Below are positions 1 through 6,817 of a stretch of DNA of 10,186 nucleotides, one piece after another. The notes under the pieces are model-generated. The model saw only the letters and a list, made by a program, of their open reading frames with translations, did not search any database and was not told where the DNA came from. This stretch comes from an uncultured Candidatus Melainabacteria bacterium. Its GTDB lineage: Bacteria > Cyanobacteriota > Vampirovibrionia > Gastranaerophilales > Gastranaerophilaceae. Position 1 is the stretch's first letter. Every line of letters starts with the position of its first letter. The DNA is taken from positions 1-10,186 of the forward strand of contig CAKVGW010000056.1 of the NCBI GenBank assembly GCA_934747325.1, in the 5' to 3' direction. A program made the position numbers and the translations under genes.

Positions 1-2
1 AA

Positions 3-17
3 ATGGCAAGTTGCCAT
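3..17 (-). terminator. Hairpin just after the usher stop codon
   Basis: ATGGCAA and TTGCCAT are perfect inverted arms around one central base, realistically a 5-bp ATGGC/GCCAT stem with a 5-nt loop. It begins 5 bp downstream of the usher stop codon (22-24, minus strand). On the minus strand the stem is followed by TT before the window ends, so a U-tract cannot be confirmed. It is a plausible terminator at the end of the pilus genes, but the stem is short and the evidence is cut off. Confidence 0.35.
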
Positions 18-21
18 CATT

Positions 22-3000
22 TTACAGAGCCAATGTTTTGTACTCCAAGTTTTGTTCAGTGAAGTCTATTGGCGTATTATAATCATACGGAATAGAAATA
101 CTTATCTCACTGTTTGGCAAGCTTTCTAAGCCATAGGCGTCAACAAATCGTTCATCCAATTTTAGTGTATAATTTCCCGGGGCTAAGCCTGAAATGTAGA
201 ATTCACCTGAAGAATCAACAGTTGAATAATTAACTTCTTCTCCGTTAGAATCGAGAAGTACAACTACAAAGTCTGTGATTTTCAAATCGCGTTCAAACTC
301 ATCAGAAATTTTTAATACACCTGATACAGAACCCACTGTACTTGCTAAAGGTATTTCAAGTTTTGTAGTTGAACCGCCGTCAATTTTGATTTTTTTATTG
401 ATTAAATCGTTTGTAAGCGGCGCAACAGTAATCGGTAATTGGTTCATATCAAGCGAAACTGTATAAACACCTTGAGTTAAGCTTGAAGAATAAGTTCTTC
501 CGCGTTTATTAGTCAAGCAAGTTTCGCCAGACCAGCTTGTGATAAGCGGTACATCTTTAATCGGAATATCAATTTTTCTATCGAATTTGCCGTTTTTGTT
601 AACATCAACAAACGCGATTGCTTCAAAAATACCTTTGTCCAAATCTTCTTGACCAACTGATTTCAAACCATGATTAAATATTTGGAATGCGTCATTGAAC
701 ACAAAATTGATAGAGTGTCTGTTCGTAGTAGGTGTAAACATGTTATCAATAAAATACCCGCCGTTTTGTGAATATTGATAACCTACGGCCATTGTTTGAC
801 CTGATTTTGCGCGGTAGCCAAGGTTTACGTTAAAATCATTTCCGCCTTGACCGCTGTATCTGAAACCATAACCTACTCCGAGAGTTAAACGTTTCCATGT
901 TGGGAATGTGTAACCAAAGCGGAACATATTGTAACCGTTTTTATAAGTAGCTGTATTGTATCTTACAATACTGTGACCAAGCGTAAATCTACCGTGGTTT
1001 CCCGGGATTGGAACATCTAATTGTGCATAATTATCAACATATTTTGAATGATAATTTCTGTTCAAAGATGTTTCGTAGTCATATTTTGTATCATACAAGC
1101 TTTCACGTCTGCCGACTTGAACTCTTGCCCAATGACTTATATCACGAGACGCGTTTGCATCATAGAAATAGTTTTTGTTTCTGCCTAAATCATTAGTACC
1201 ACGTCTATAAAAGCTGTTGAATCTCAAGTTAGCAACCTTAGGAATTTTTGTTGATGCGTTTACAGAACCTTCGTCAAACTTAATAGTTCCACCTTGATAT
1301 CTATGATTCATGTTTGAATAATATCTGCTATAACTACCGCTTGCGCTTGTAGAATTAAAACTAATACCACCTGAAACCTTACCGCCGGTTCTATCGTTTT
1401 TAGAAGTTGAATCACTGCTTGCGATATAAAAATCAGGTGAAGTTTGGAATAATTCAACTTTAGAATTGAATCTTTTTGGTTTAAGAATTTTACCTGAATA
1501 TTTTGATAAATCTTTTTCGTATTCGCCCGTACCTTTTACAATGTAGCCGGCATGAGTGTATTCTTCTCTAATGTCGTGCGCAATGCTCGCGCCTGCCGTA
1601 AATCTACCTTTGATGTTTTTGTTATTAGGATTTACCCATTCAACGCTGTTAAGTGAAGTAGCACCTTCCAAATAGTTTACGCTCTTTTGAGTGCCGCTTA
1701 CAAGCAAAGTGTCGTTAGTCGGTATTCTATAAATTATGCTTGAACCATTTTTTTCGTATAATTTATCGCCTGTTAATTTTGATTCAAAAGTTACGTTGTC
1801 TTTAATACCATATTGGTAACCGATACCTGCTGTAACTTTTTTGTTATTTCCGCGATAAATATTTGCACCTTCTCTAAAGAATCTGTTTTGGTAACCCCAA
1901 ACACCGGCGTAAGCAGTTCCACGCTCTTCTTTTTCAAACGGTCTGTTTCCGAAAACGGAGTATCTTTCTTCTTTGATTAACTCAATTGTGCCATCTTCGT
2001 TTACTTCTTCTAATTTAATATTTTTTACAGGGTTTGGAAGTTGCACATCACGCAAAGTGTAATATCCTGCATAGGTATTTAATAAAGTCGGCTCTAAATC
2101 ATTTACGGTTAATCTAACTAAACTTGTCGGTTTTACATAACCGTTAAGTTGTTGTGGCGGAGTTTTTTCATAATCATAATTCCAAACTTGTGCACCAAAA
2201 ATATTTGTGCCGATATTGGAATCAACATCGCTAACACCTTTAACTTTACCTAATTCGTAAAAATATTTATCTTTTCCCGTTTCTTTATCTTTAATACTGT
2301 TTTTGTAAGTTGCGCTTAAACCGCCGAACATAAACGCGTCAGAACGATAATGATATTCTGTTGCTTCGACTCTATATTTACCACCAAAGAAATTCCCGTT
2401 AATGCTTGCTTGCGTACTACCTGAAAAAGTATCATTCGTAGTATTATAACCTTGTCCGCGAATGCGCATATTATCGTTTAATAAATTTGAACGTAAACCG
2501 ATTGTATTTAGTGTTATTTTACCTTGTTTTTTAGGACAAACGACATCTTGGTGAGCTTTAGGGCCTTTATCTTCTGCAGTAATTACGTTACTGCTATGCA
2601 AAATCGGAATATCACGTTCAACATTAGCAATAATTGTTAAATCATTAAAATCTGTTTCGATTTTAGCACCAAAGATTTTTGACGCGGTTTCCGCAGTTAT
2701 GTATGCTTCGTTAAACACACCGTCCATAATACCTTGTTGCACAAATGTTGTCGGGCGATTAGAAATTGCATAATCGTTTATAAAAACGCCTTTTTGTGAA
2801 ACAACACCGTCTTTTCCGTCAAGAGTTTTGAAGGCGATGATTTTATCAATGCGGTTTGCATTGTATTCAATCTTAAAAATGTCGGCTAATTGCTTGAACG
2901 GAACAAGAATTTCGTTCTTTTCCGTCAAAACGATTTCAACATCCTGATAAGCCATATTGTTAATAGAAATATAAGAGATAGTAGAATCAACAGCAAAAGC

Positions 3001-3063
3001 CGGCATGGTTAACGCCAAGCCTATTGCTGAAATTATTAAGTTTTTCTTTATTCTATCTAACAT
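22..3063 (-). CDS. Outer-membrane usher of a chaperone-usher pilus
   Basis: A 1013-residue protein that should form the outer-membrane pore which receives chaperone-subunit complexes and assembles the pilus. A signal peptide covers residues 1-24 (MLDRIKK, hydrophobic core, PAFA cut). Residues 25-155 resemble the usher N-terminal periplasmic domain (repeated 'EILVPFKQLADIF' and 'AYITAETASKIFG' strand-helix units). Residues 180-305 and 380-795 are rich in alternating aromatic/polar strands and Gly-Tyr turns, as in a beta barrel. Residues 308-370 match the usher plug: a GYVKPTSLVRLTVND strand, then YAGYYTLRDVQLPN and EEVNEDGTIEL, equivalent to the family's 'pGPF-I-Dlp' and 'V-E-DGs' blocks. Two C-terminal beta-sandwich domains follow (about 810-905 and 910-1005); the first has a calcium-loop-like DVNKNGKFD at 820-828. 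Only two cysteines (176, 849) are present, and they are far apart. The length is at the upper end for ushers. No clear Shine-Dalgarno precedes the ATG, but the signal peptide starts right there. The gene lies 511 bp downstream of the nearest subunit gene, so it may have its own promoter. Usher identity is strong from the plug motif; its clade cannot be assigned by eye. Confidence 0.8.
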   Translation of the reverse strand: MLDRIKKNLIISAIGLALTMPAFAVDSTISYISINNMAYQDVEIVLTEKNEILVPFKQLADIFKIEYNANRIDKIIAFKTLDGKDGVVSQKGVFINDYAISNRPTTFVQQGIMDGVFNEAYITAETASKIFGAKIETDFNDLTIIANVERDIPILHSSNVITAEDKGPKAHQDVVCPKKQGKITLNTIGLRSNLLNDNMRIRGQGYNTTNDTFSGSTQASINGNFFGGKYRVEATEYHYRSDAFMFGGLSATYKNSIKDKETGKDKYFYELGKVKGVSDVDSNIGTNIFGAQVWNYDYEKTPPQQLNGYVKPTSLVRLTVNDLEPTLLNTYAGYYTLRDVQLPNPVKNIKLEEVNEDGTIELIKEERYSVFGNRPFEKEERGTAYAGVWGYQNRFFREGANIYRGNNKKVTAGIGYQYGIKDNVTFESKLTGDKLYEKNGSSIIYRIPTNDTLLVSGTQKSVNYLEGATSLNSVEWVNPNNKNIKGRFTAGASIAHDIREEYTHAGYIVKGTGEYEKDLSKYSGKILKPKRFNSKVELFQTSPDFYIASSDSTSKNDRTGGKVSGGISFNSTSASGSYSRYYSNMNHRYQGGTIKFDEGSVNASTKIPKVANLRFNSFYRRGTNDLGRNKNYFYDANASRDISHWARVQVGRRESLYDTKYDYETSLNRNYHSKYVDNYAQLDVPIPGNHGRFTLGHSIVRYNTATYKNGYNMFRFGYTFPTWKRLTLGVGYGFRYSGQGGNDFNVNLGYRAKSGQTMAVGYQYSQNGGYFIDNMFTPTTNRHSINFVFNDAFQIFNHGLKSVGQEDLDKGIFEAIAFVDVNKNGKFDRKIDIPIKDVPLITSWSGETCLTNKRGRTYSSSLTQGVYTVSLDMNQLPITVAPLTNDLINKKIKIDGGSTTKLEIPLASTVGSVSGVLKISDEFERDLKITDFVVVLLDSNGEEVNYSTVDSSGEFYISGLAPGNYTLKLDERFVDAYGLESLPNSEISISIPYDYNTPIDFTEQNLEYKTLAL

Positions 3064-3098
3064 GATGGTTTATTGGTTGAAAAAGTGAAGAGTTACCG

Positions 3099-3163
3099 CC
3101 CTAGTCAGGGAGGTCGCAGCTGTTCGCGAAGCTTTGCTGAGCGTTACAGATGCGGGTGGGTTT
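3099..3163 (+). repeat. Dispersed repeat B, copy 1
   Basis: It begins CCCTAGTCAGGGAGG and contains AGCTGTT, TTACAGAT and GGTGGG in that order. The reverse complement of 3499-3566 carries the same blocks at matching spacing, with substitutions between them. The start folds as a small CCCT/AGGG hairpin. It is probably a non-coding dispersed palindromic element; no transposase is visible. Confidence 0.6.
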
Positions 3164-3170
3164 CTATCAA

Positions 3171-3200
3171 TGGAAAATGGAAAGTTGAAAATGGAAAATT
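3171..3200 (+). repeat. GGAAAAT-type repeat, copy 1
   Basis: A purine-rich tract built of ATGGAAAAT, GGAAAGTTGAAAAT and GGAAAATTAT units. A near-identical tract lies at 7798-7829, and an inverted one at 7891-7926. All three lie in gaps between genes, and two of the three begin close to repeat B or a stop codon. Function unknown. Confidence 0.6.
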
Positions 3201-3264
3201 ATTTTAAAATTTTCAAAAGTTGTATATCTTCTATATTGAACATATCTTAATTAAGAAATTGTAG

Positions 3265-3282
3265 GGTGCAATTTTTTGCACC
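3265..3282. repeat. Perfect 7-bp hairpin GGTGCAA/TTGCACC
   Basis: The arms GGTGCAA (3265-3271) and TTGCACC (3276-3282) enclose a TTTT loop. Neither strand has a T-tract after the stem, so it is not a canonical terminator. It is more likely a small dispersed palindrome. Confidence 0.5.
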
Positions 3283-3326
3283 ATATAAATAACTTTCAAC
3301 TTTTTACGGTTAACTTTCAACTCTTT

Positions 3327-3400
3327 CATTCCTCGCATTGACTTAGTTATAACTTTCAAGCGTGCTGTCATTGCGAGCCTCGTAAGAGGCGTGAATCCAT
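3327..3400 (+). repeat. GTCATTGCGAG repeat, degenerate copy
   Basis: CCTCGCATTGAC (3331-3342) and GTCATTGCGAG (3367-3377) form the inverted core, followed by CCTCGTAAGAGGCGTGAATCC. The middle (AACTTTCAAGCGTGCT) also aligns with the fuller copy around 6856-6871. The left end is missing and the base pairing is damaged (GCATTGAC instead of GCAATGAC), so this copy looks older or decayed. Confidence 0.6.
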
Positions 3401-3498
3401 AACAAACAAACCTTTTCTCTTCACTTTTTCAATGTTCAATTCTTCCACTAAGGGCATCCTTGCCCTGATTTTCTATTTAACATGTTTTTGGGAACAGT

Positions 3499-3566
3499 AA
3501 GCCCCCACCTGTATCTGTAATACTCGCTTTCGCTCGTAAACAGCTACTTCCTCCCCCTATAAAGGG
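3499..3566 (-). repeat. Dispersed repeat B, copy 2 (inverted)
   Basis: The reverse complement reads CCCTTTATAGGGGGAGG, then AGCTGTT, TTACAGAT and GGTGGGGG, matching copy 1 at 3099-3163 block for block. It starts 9 bp after the stop of the 204-residue subunit gene. Together with adjoining bases it forms a CCTCCC/GGGAGG hairpin (3550-3555 with 3564-3569), which could slow or end minus-strand transcription before the usher. No T-tract follows the stem on the minus strand, so termination is uncertain. Confidence 0.55.
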
Positions 3567-3574
3567 AGGATTTT

Positions 3575-4189
3575 CTATTTGCTATAAGCCGTGAACGTGA
3601 CCGTCGCTTGATAAGTCCCTGCTTGGTCTTGTCCTACGCTATATGTACCTTGCACAGGAGTTTGTCCTACAATGTGCGTTACAGTTCCATTTGAACTGTT
3701 ATTAATTCTTATTACGTAGCAATCTCCATACAAACCATAATTCTTTTGAAATTCTGATGTCATTGGTTCGGAAGTTGCTATTGTTACAGGATAAGCAATT
3801 ACATTTTCATTATTGCTGCCTCCTGTTTTTGCATTTTCTATTGCTTCTGCCGTTGGCGAACTAACGATATTTGCAAACAATAAATTACCATCATTTCCGT
3901 AAGCAGAAACAGTACCCTCATCAACAGGAATTGTTGCTTGTACGACAAAATCATAATCATCGTCATTGCCATTTGTTTGAATGCTGAAAACCGTATTTAA
4001 ACCGGTACTAACACCTGTCATCGGATTTATTGAACCTGTATCAATAGATGACGATTGTTTTGCAATTGCCACACTTGGCTGAACAGTCGTTTGTATAGAC
4101 TGTTCAGCTTCTGCATAGCCATAACTTTTTACTGTACCCAGTGATACAGCCATTATTAAAAATAATAATTTTAAAGTTGATTTATTCAT
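3575..4189 (-). CDS. Secreted pilin-like subunit (204 residues)
   Basis: A probable structural or minor pilus subunit exported to the periplasm for assembly. A signal peptide covers roughly residues 1-25 (MNKSTLK, hydrophobic core, then a small-residue stretch). An alternating segment (SIQTTVQPSVAIA, 31-43) is in the place of a donor strand. The C-terminus is GTYQATVTFTAYSK, with Gly191 exactly 14 from the end and Tyr202 near it, the F-strand pattern of classical chaperone-usher pilins. LLFANI (103-108) and VIAYPVTI (130-137) correspond to similar blocks in the other two subunits. There is a single cysteine (157), so no intramolecular disulfide. The start is supported by AAGGA a few bases upstream of the ATG, and the gap to the preceding pilin gene is only 7 bp, so the two are surely co-transcribed. 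No named family is recognised by eye; the call rests on context, C-terminal motif and size. Confidence 0.65.
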   Translation of the reverse strand: MNKSTLKLLFLIMAVSLGTVKSYGYAEAEQSIQTTVQPSVAIAKQSSSIDTGSINPMTGVSTGLNTVFSIQTNGNDDDYDFVVQATIPVDEGTVSAYGNDGNLLFANIVSSPTAEAIENAKTGGSNNENVIAYPVTIATSEPMTSEFQKNYGLYGDCYVIRINNSSNGTVTHIVGQTPVQGTYSVGQDQAGTYQATVTFTAYSK

Positions 4190-4196
4190 TGCTTCC

Positions 4197-4868
4197 TTAT
4201 AGTGTAGCTTGTGTTAGTGTCAATGTTGCTTGATAAGTACCATCTGTATCAAGTGTTGAGAATGTAGAATCTAATGCTGTTTGGTCTAATGTATAAGTGA
4301 ATGTATAAATACCGTTTGTTAAAGGATAATCAACATAAGTTGTGCCATAAGTAGCAGTCAATTCAGGATCTGTTGCACCGGTATTAGCTACGCTATCTAC
4401 ATTTGGTACTATATGCACTGCAAACGCATTTGGGTTCTTGCTAGAAGTTGGAGATGCACCGGCTGCATCACCAATAGAAGACGCGTCAGGCATGTTTGAA
4501 GTATTTGCAAATACTAAATAAAAATCTGATTTACTAGTTGCTCTCAATGCATTAATATCTGATGTACCTGCTTTTGCAGTTAATTTTACACCGTTAGTAG
4601 CTCTTTTAATATTTGTTATAACTTGAAATTGAGCAATTAATGGTGTTGTTATTTTTAAGTTAGAATAATTATCTTCATATGTTACATTTGAAGAATGATT
4701 TGTGCCTTGACTTGTAATATCAATAAATTCAGGCAATGTTAGTTCCAGTTGTGCAGAATCAGTGTTTGTTTGTCCGGTTGCCTTGCCCGGAGCCAAATTG
4801 TCAGCAAATGCAGGGTTCACGAGAGCCAATGCAAATGCTATTGGGAGTAAGCGTACGATTTTTTTCAT
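4197..4868 (-). CDS. Secreted pilin-like subunit (223 residues)
   Basis: A likely major or structural pilin. A signal peptide covers residues 1-22 (MKKIVRLLPIAFALALVNPAFA). The N-terminal part carries SAQLELTLPEFIDI (38-51), an alternating hydrophobic run typical of a donor strand and alignable with SANFSITIPRFVKVE in the plus-strand subunit. FYLVFANTSN (116-125) and AFAVHIVP (148-155) are the shared central strands. The C-terminus GTYQATLTLTQATL has Gly210 exactly 14 from the end. There are no cysteines, unlike classical type 1 pilins. The body is rich in Thr, Ser, Asn and Ala, as in an extracellular beta-sandwich. It lies 30 bp after the chaperone gene, with a good ribosome site (GGAAGG) before the ATG. 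It resembles spore-coat-U/DUF4402-type pilin domains in general pattern, but that assignment cannot be proved by eye. Confidence 0.7.
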   Translation of the reverse strand: MKKIVRLLPIAFALALVNPAFADNLAPGKATGQTNTDSAQLELTLPEFIDITSQGTNHSSNVTYEDNYSNLKITTPLIAQFQVITNIKRATNGVKLTAKAGTSDINALRATSKSDFYLVFANTSNMPDASSIGDAAGASPTSSKNPNAFAVHIVPNVDSVANTGATDPELTATYGTTYVDYPLTNGIYTFTYTLDQTALDSTFSTLDTDGTYQATLTLTQATL

Positions 4869-4898
4869 AGGGTAAACCTTCCTTTCTTAATTTGTGTT

Positions 4899-5738
4899 TT
4901 ACACTTTACCTTGTATATTTAAATTTGTTTCTTTTTTTAGAAAAATCTTTTTACCGTTTGCGTCAAAATATGAAACAAGTATTCTCACTGTATACTCGCC
5001 ATTTTCTTTAATTTTTTCAGTCGGTAATTTGTTTTTGCTTATATAATAATTGTTGTCACCAACCACTCCGCCAAATAAAGTTGCTTCATCTATAAGTTTT
5101 TTACCTTGTAGGATTTGAGCTTTGATATCATAACGGATTTTGCTGTTACCTTTAGATACAATCTTCATATCTGTGTAATAGCCGTCTTTTTCTTTTAAAA
5201 TATTCAAAGATTCTATTTCTGCAACTTTAGAAACTTTGCCTTTGTCGATATAAACAGGGACTCCAACACGAGTTTTTACTATTAGTTGCGCACCAATACC
5301 GGTTCTTCCTGTTGGGAAATTCATTTCTTTCGGATTAACATCTTCTATGTAAAGCATCGCTCTGCTTTCACCGTCAGGTAATTGATTTAAATTTGCAACA
5401 TTAATTCTCAATTTTTGCGACTTACCTTGGGCAACAGTAAATTCTGATGGCACGAAGCGGATTTTTTTAGACAAATCGTGTGGGTCATTTGTTGCTTTAT
5501 CAACCATTACAACTTCGCCTTTGTTATCTATCGTAAAATATCCCGGATAAACCTTAAAACGCATAGGAACTTGAGAGTCACCTTTTACTTCAATAGCGGT
5601 TGTTATGTAATTATTTTTGATTTTATTCGCATTAATTTCTATACGCGTAGGTGAAACCGCCACTGACGCGAAAGTAGGTATTGTCATGAATAACGCGAGA
5701 GTTGTTGTTAATATTTTTTTGTTTAGTGTTTTGAACAT
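4899..5738 (-). CDS. Periplasmic pilus chaperone (PapD-like)
   Basis: A 279-residue chaperone that should hold pilus subunits in the periplasm by donating its G1 strand, then hand them to the usher. A signal peptide covers residues 1-24 (MFKTLNKKIL..., IPTFA cut). The mature start SVAVSPTRIEI matches the family's A1 strand, and Arg32 is in the place of the PapD active-site arginine. FVPSEFTVAQGKSQKLRI (95-112) and LPDGESRAMLYIEDVNP (120-136) are family hallmarks. GAQLIVKTRVGVPVYI (149-164) is the G1-F1 region, with Lys155 as the likely partner that anchors the subunit C-terminus. The second immunoglobulin-like domain covers about 170-279. I chose the ATG at 5738 because AAGGA stands at proper distance before it and the signal peptide begins there. 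The frame stays open upstream to 5864, but those 42 codons run through a GC-rich dispersed repeat and encode proline/glycine-rich sequence unlike any leader. It is the first gene of a tight chaperone-pilin-pilin block. Confidence 0.88.
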   Translation of the reverse strand: MFKTLNKKILTTTLALFMTIPTFASVAVSPTRIEINANKIKNNYITTAIEVKGDSQVPMRFKVYPGYFTIDNKGEVVMVDKATNDPHDLSKKIRFVPSEFTVAQGKSQKLRINVANLNQLPDGESRAMLYIEDVNPKEMNFPTGRTGIGAQLIVKTRVGVPVYIDKGKVSKVAEIESLNILKEKDGYYTDMKIVSKGNSKIRYDIKAQILQGKKLIDEATLFGGVVGDNNYYISKNKLPTEKIKENGEYTVRILVSYFDANGKKIFLKKETNLNIQGKV

Positions 5739-5778
5739 GTTGTTTCCTTGTCTTATTGTTTTTGTGGATTGACTTGTC

Positions 5779-5827
5779 CTTCCTCCCCTTGCCCCTTGTG
5801 GGAGAGGGGTTGGGGGTGAGGGGCAAT
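5779..5827 (-). repeat. GC-rich dispersed palindrome
   Basis: The sequence is strikingly GC-rich against AT-rich surroundings. TTGCCCCT (5789-5796) and AGGGGCAA (5819-5826) are perfect inverted arms. On the minus strand it reads CCCCTCACCCCCAACCCC and onward, a type of repeat widespread in unrelated bacterial genomes and often mistranslated as an LTPNPSP-like peptide. Here it lies in frame with the chaperone gene and creates a false N-terminal extension. Confidence 0.7.
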
Positions 5828-5847
5828 CCATTTTTACGTTTTGCTTA

Positions 5848-5893
5848 GTGGATTGCTTCGTCACCTGTTTTGGCTGTCGTTCCTTGCAATGAC
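5848..5893 (-). repeat. GTCATTGCGAG repeat, half copy
   Basis: These 46 bp differ from 6801-6846 at only four positions by eye. The shared ends are GTGGATTGCTTCGTCACC and GCAATGAC. The other half of the element (the GTCATTGCGAGCTTCG arm) is not present after it. It lies 7 bp beyond the end of the 285-residue gene. Confidence 0.75.
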
Positions 5894-5900
5894 TGGGTGA

Positions 5901-6758
5901 CTAGCTTCCTTCTCTTAGAATATAGCGCACCTTATTGTCATAATTTCCGGCAGGTAAAAACTTGCCGTCTTTTGTTTCAACCGAATACTCAACCGAAACA
6001 TATTCATTATTCGCAGGGGCTTTGCCCTTAGCTAAAATAATTTCTTTTCCTTCCTGTAACAAAACTCTTTCCTGCAAGCGCTCGCCAACATTCGCAGAGG
6101 CTGTTACAGTTCTTATATAATAATTACCTGCTCTATCACCAAAATTATCAGCATTGACAGATAATTCCCAATCACAATTAGAATTGATATAAACTAAAGG
6201 TGATGTTTCATTTGTAATTTTTTTATTTTTATTAAACGCATCAGACGCCCCAACTGTAATCCTTGGTACTTCACCATGCAAACTTATTTCTTGAATAGAC
6301 GGAACTATAAATTGCAAATTAAACGTTGTAGTCGATGCAATTTGATTTGTATCAACATCGGTTGCCTGAACCTCAAAATTGATGCTATAAGTTCCTGCAG
6401 GAACCATACCAAAATCCCGAATTTTGGCAGTCATATTTTTAGCTACGCCACCCATTGTTAATGCGTCAAATATATTTGAATACTCGTTATAACGTAAATA
6501 CACATCTTCTCTTGTGTTATTGATATACAAGTTGTTTAGCGGAATAGAAACCTTGCCGTCTGAGCTTCTCACAGCATCGTCAAGCGGCCTCACCGCAATA
6601 TTATACACACCCCCGTCGTCGCTATTGATTATTAAATTACGCTCAATATTCTGCTGACGCACTACAGTATCACCCTGATAGTCAACAATAACAAAGGATG
6701 CTTCTGACGGTGCGCTTAAACAAAACGCGAATAATGCTGTAATCAATAACTTTTTCAC
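5901..6758 (-). CDS. Two-domain secreted pilus protein, candidate tip adhesin
   Basis: A 285-residue exported protein with no family I can name. A signal peptide covers residues 1-20 (MKKLLITALFAFCLSAPSEA). Two beta-rich domains follow. Domain 1 (about 21-153) closes with VPAGTYSINFEVQATD (119-134). Domain 2 (about 155-285) contains SNCDWELSVNADNF (193-206) and closes with LPAGNYDNKVRYILREGS, with Gly271 15 residues from the end. Both endings recall the Gly-x-Tyr last strand of pilins. Known two-domain tip adhesins combine a binding domain with a C-terminal pilin domain and lack their own N-terminal donor strand, and this layout fits. Alternatives are a minor pilin or a second assembly factor. 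The start codon is GTG (6756-6758) with only a poor ribosome site (GAAAG), but the signal peptide fixes the start closely. It is the first minus-strand gene after the divergent intergenic region, 162 bp before the chaperone gene. Confidence 0.6.
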   Translation of the reverse strand: MKKLLITALFAFCLSAPSEASFVIVDYQGDTVVRQQNIERNLIINSDDGGVYNIAVRPLDDAVRSSDGKVSIPLNNLYINNTREDVYLRYNEYSNIFDALTMGGVAKNMTAKIRDFGMVPAGTYSINFEVQATDVDTNQIASTTTFNLQFIVPSIQEISLHGEVPRITVGASDAFNKNKKITNETSPLVYINSNCDWELSVNADNFGDRAGNYYIRTVTASANVGERLQERVLLQEGKEIILAKGKAPANNEYVSVEYSVETKDGKFLPAGNYDNKVRYILREGS

Positions 6759-6786
6759 TAATAAAGCTTTCTATATAGTAAAGTTT

Positions 6787-6817
6787 AGTATAACTATTTT
6801 GTGGATTGCTTCGTCAC
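6787..6817 (-). promoter_or_regulatory. Candidate proximal promoter, minus strand
   Basis: TATACT on the minus strand (6787-6792) is a good -10 box and lies about 29 bp before the GTG start of the 285-residue gene. The only -35-like sequence at fitting distance is weak (TGACGA, spacer 18, or GTGACG, spacer 19) and lies inside the dispersed repeat at 6801. If used, the inserted repeat supplies part of the promoter. Confidence 0.25.

Larger units (their letters stand above)
3064..3574. other. 511-bp repeat-filled gap between subunit and usher genes
   Basis: No convincing gene was seen on either strand. The gap contains two diverged copies of one repeat in inverted orientation (3099-3163 and 3499-3566), a GGAAAAT-rich tract (3171-3200), ACTTTCAA motifs in the opposite sense (about 3292, 3314 and 3351), a perfect hairpin (3265-3282), a damaged copy of the GTCATTGCGAG repeat (3327-3400), and a 6-bp hairpin AGGGCA/TGCCCT (3451-3466). 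Such a long gap inside a pilus operon is unusual and may separate usher transcription from that of the subunits. Confidence 0.7.
5739..5900. other. Repeat-filled gap before the chaperone gene
   Basis: This 162-bp gap contains a GC-rich palindrome (5779-5827) and a partial GTCATTGCGAG-type repeat (5848-5893). No RNA gene or clear promoter was recognised. Transcription of the chaperone may come from the upstream gene or from an unseen promoter here. Confidence 0.6.

Noticed and set aside
275..466. Open frame of 63 codons on the plus strand
   Set aside because: It lies wholly antisense within the usher coding region, has no ribosome site, and its peptide shows no domain pattern.
1008..1196. Open frame of 62 codons on the plus strand, rich in His and Cys
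   Set aside because: It is antisense to the usher barrel; the His-rich composition comes from complement codons of the usher, not from a metal-binding gene.
3265..3282. Intrinsic terminator at the GGTGCAA/TTGCACC hairpin
   Set aside because: The T-run is in the loop, and neither strand has a T-tract after the stem.
3064..3574. CRISPR array in the repeat-rich gap
   Set aside because: The repeats differ in sequence, are inverted rather than regularly spaced, and have no constant-length spacers.
5632..5826. Minus-strand frame starting MPLTPNPSPTRGKG
   Set aside because: This is the usual spurious translation of the GC-rich palindrome, continued out of frame into the chaperone gene.
6276..6461. 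Open frame of 61 codons on the plus strand
   Set aside because: It is antisense to the two-domain protein gene, which has a signal peptide and coherent composition.
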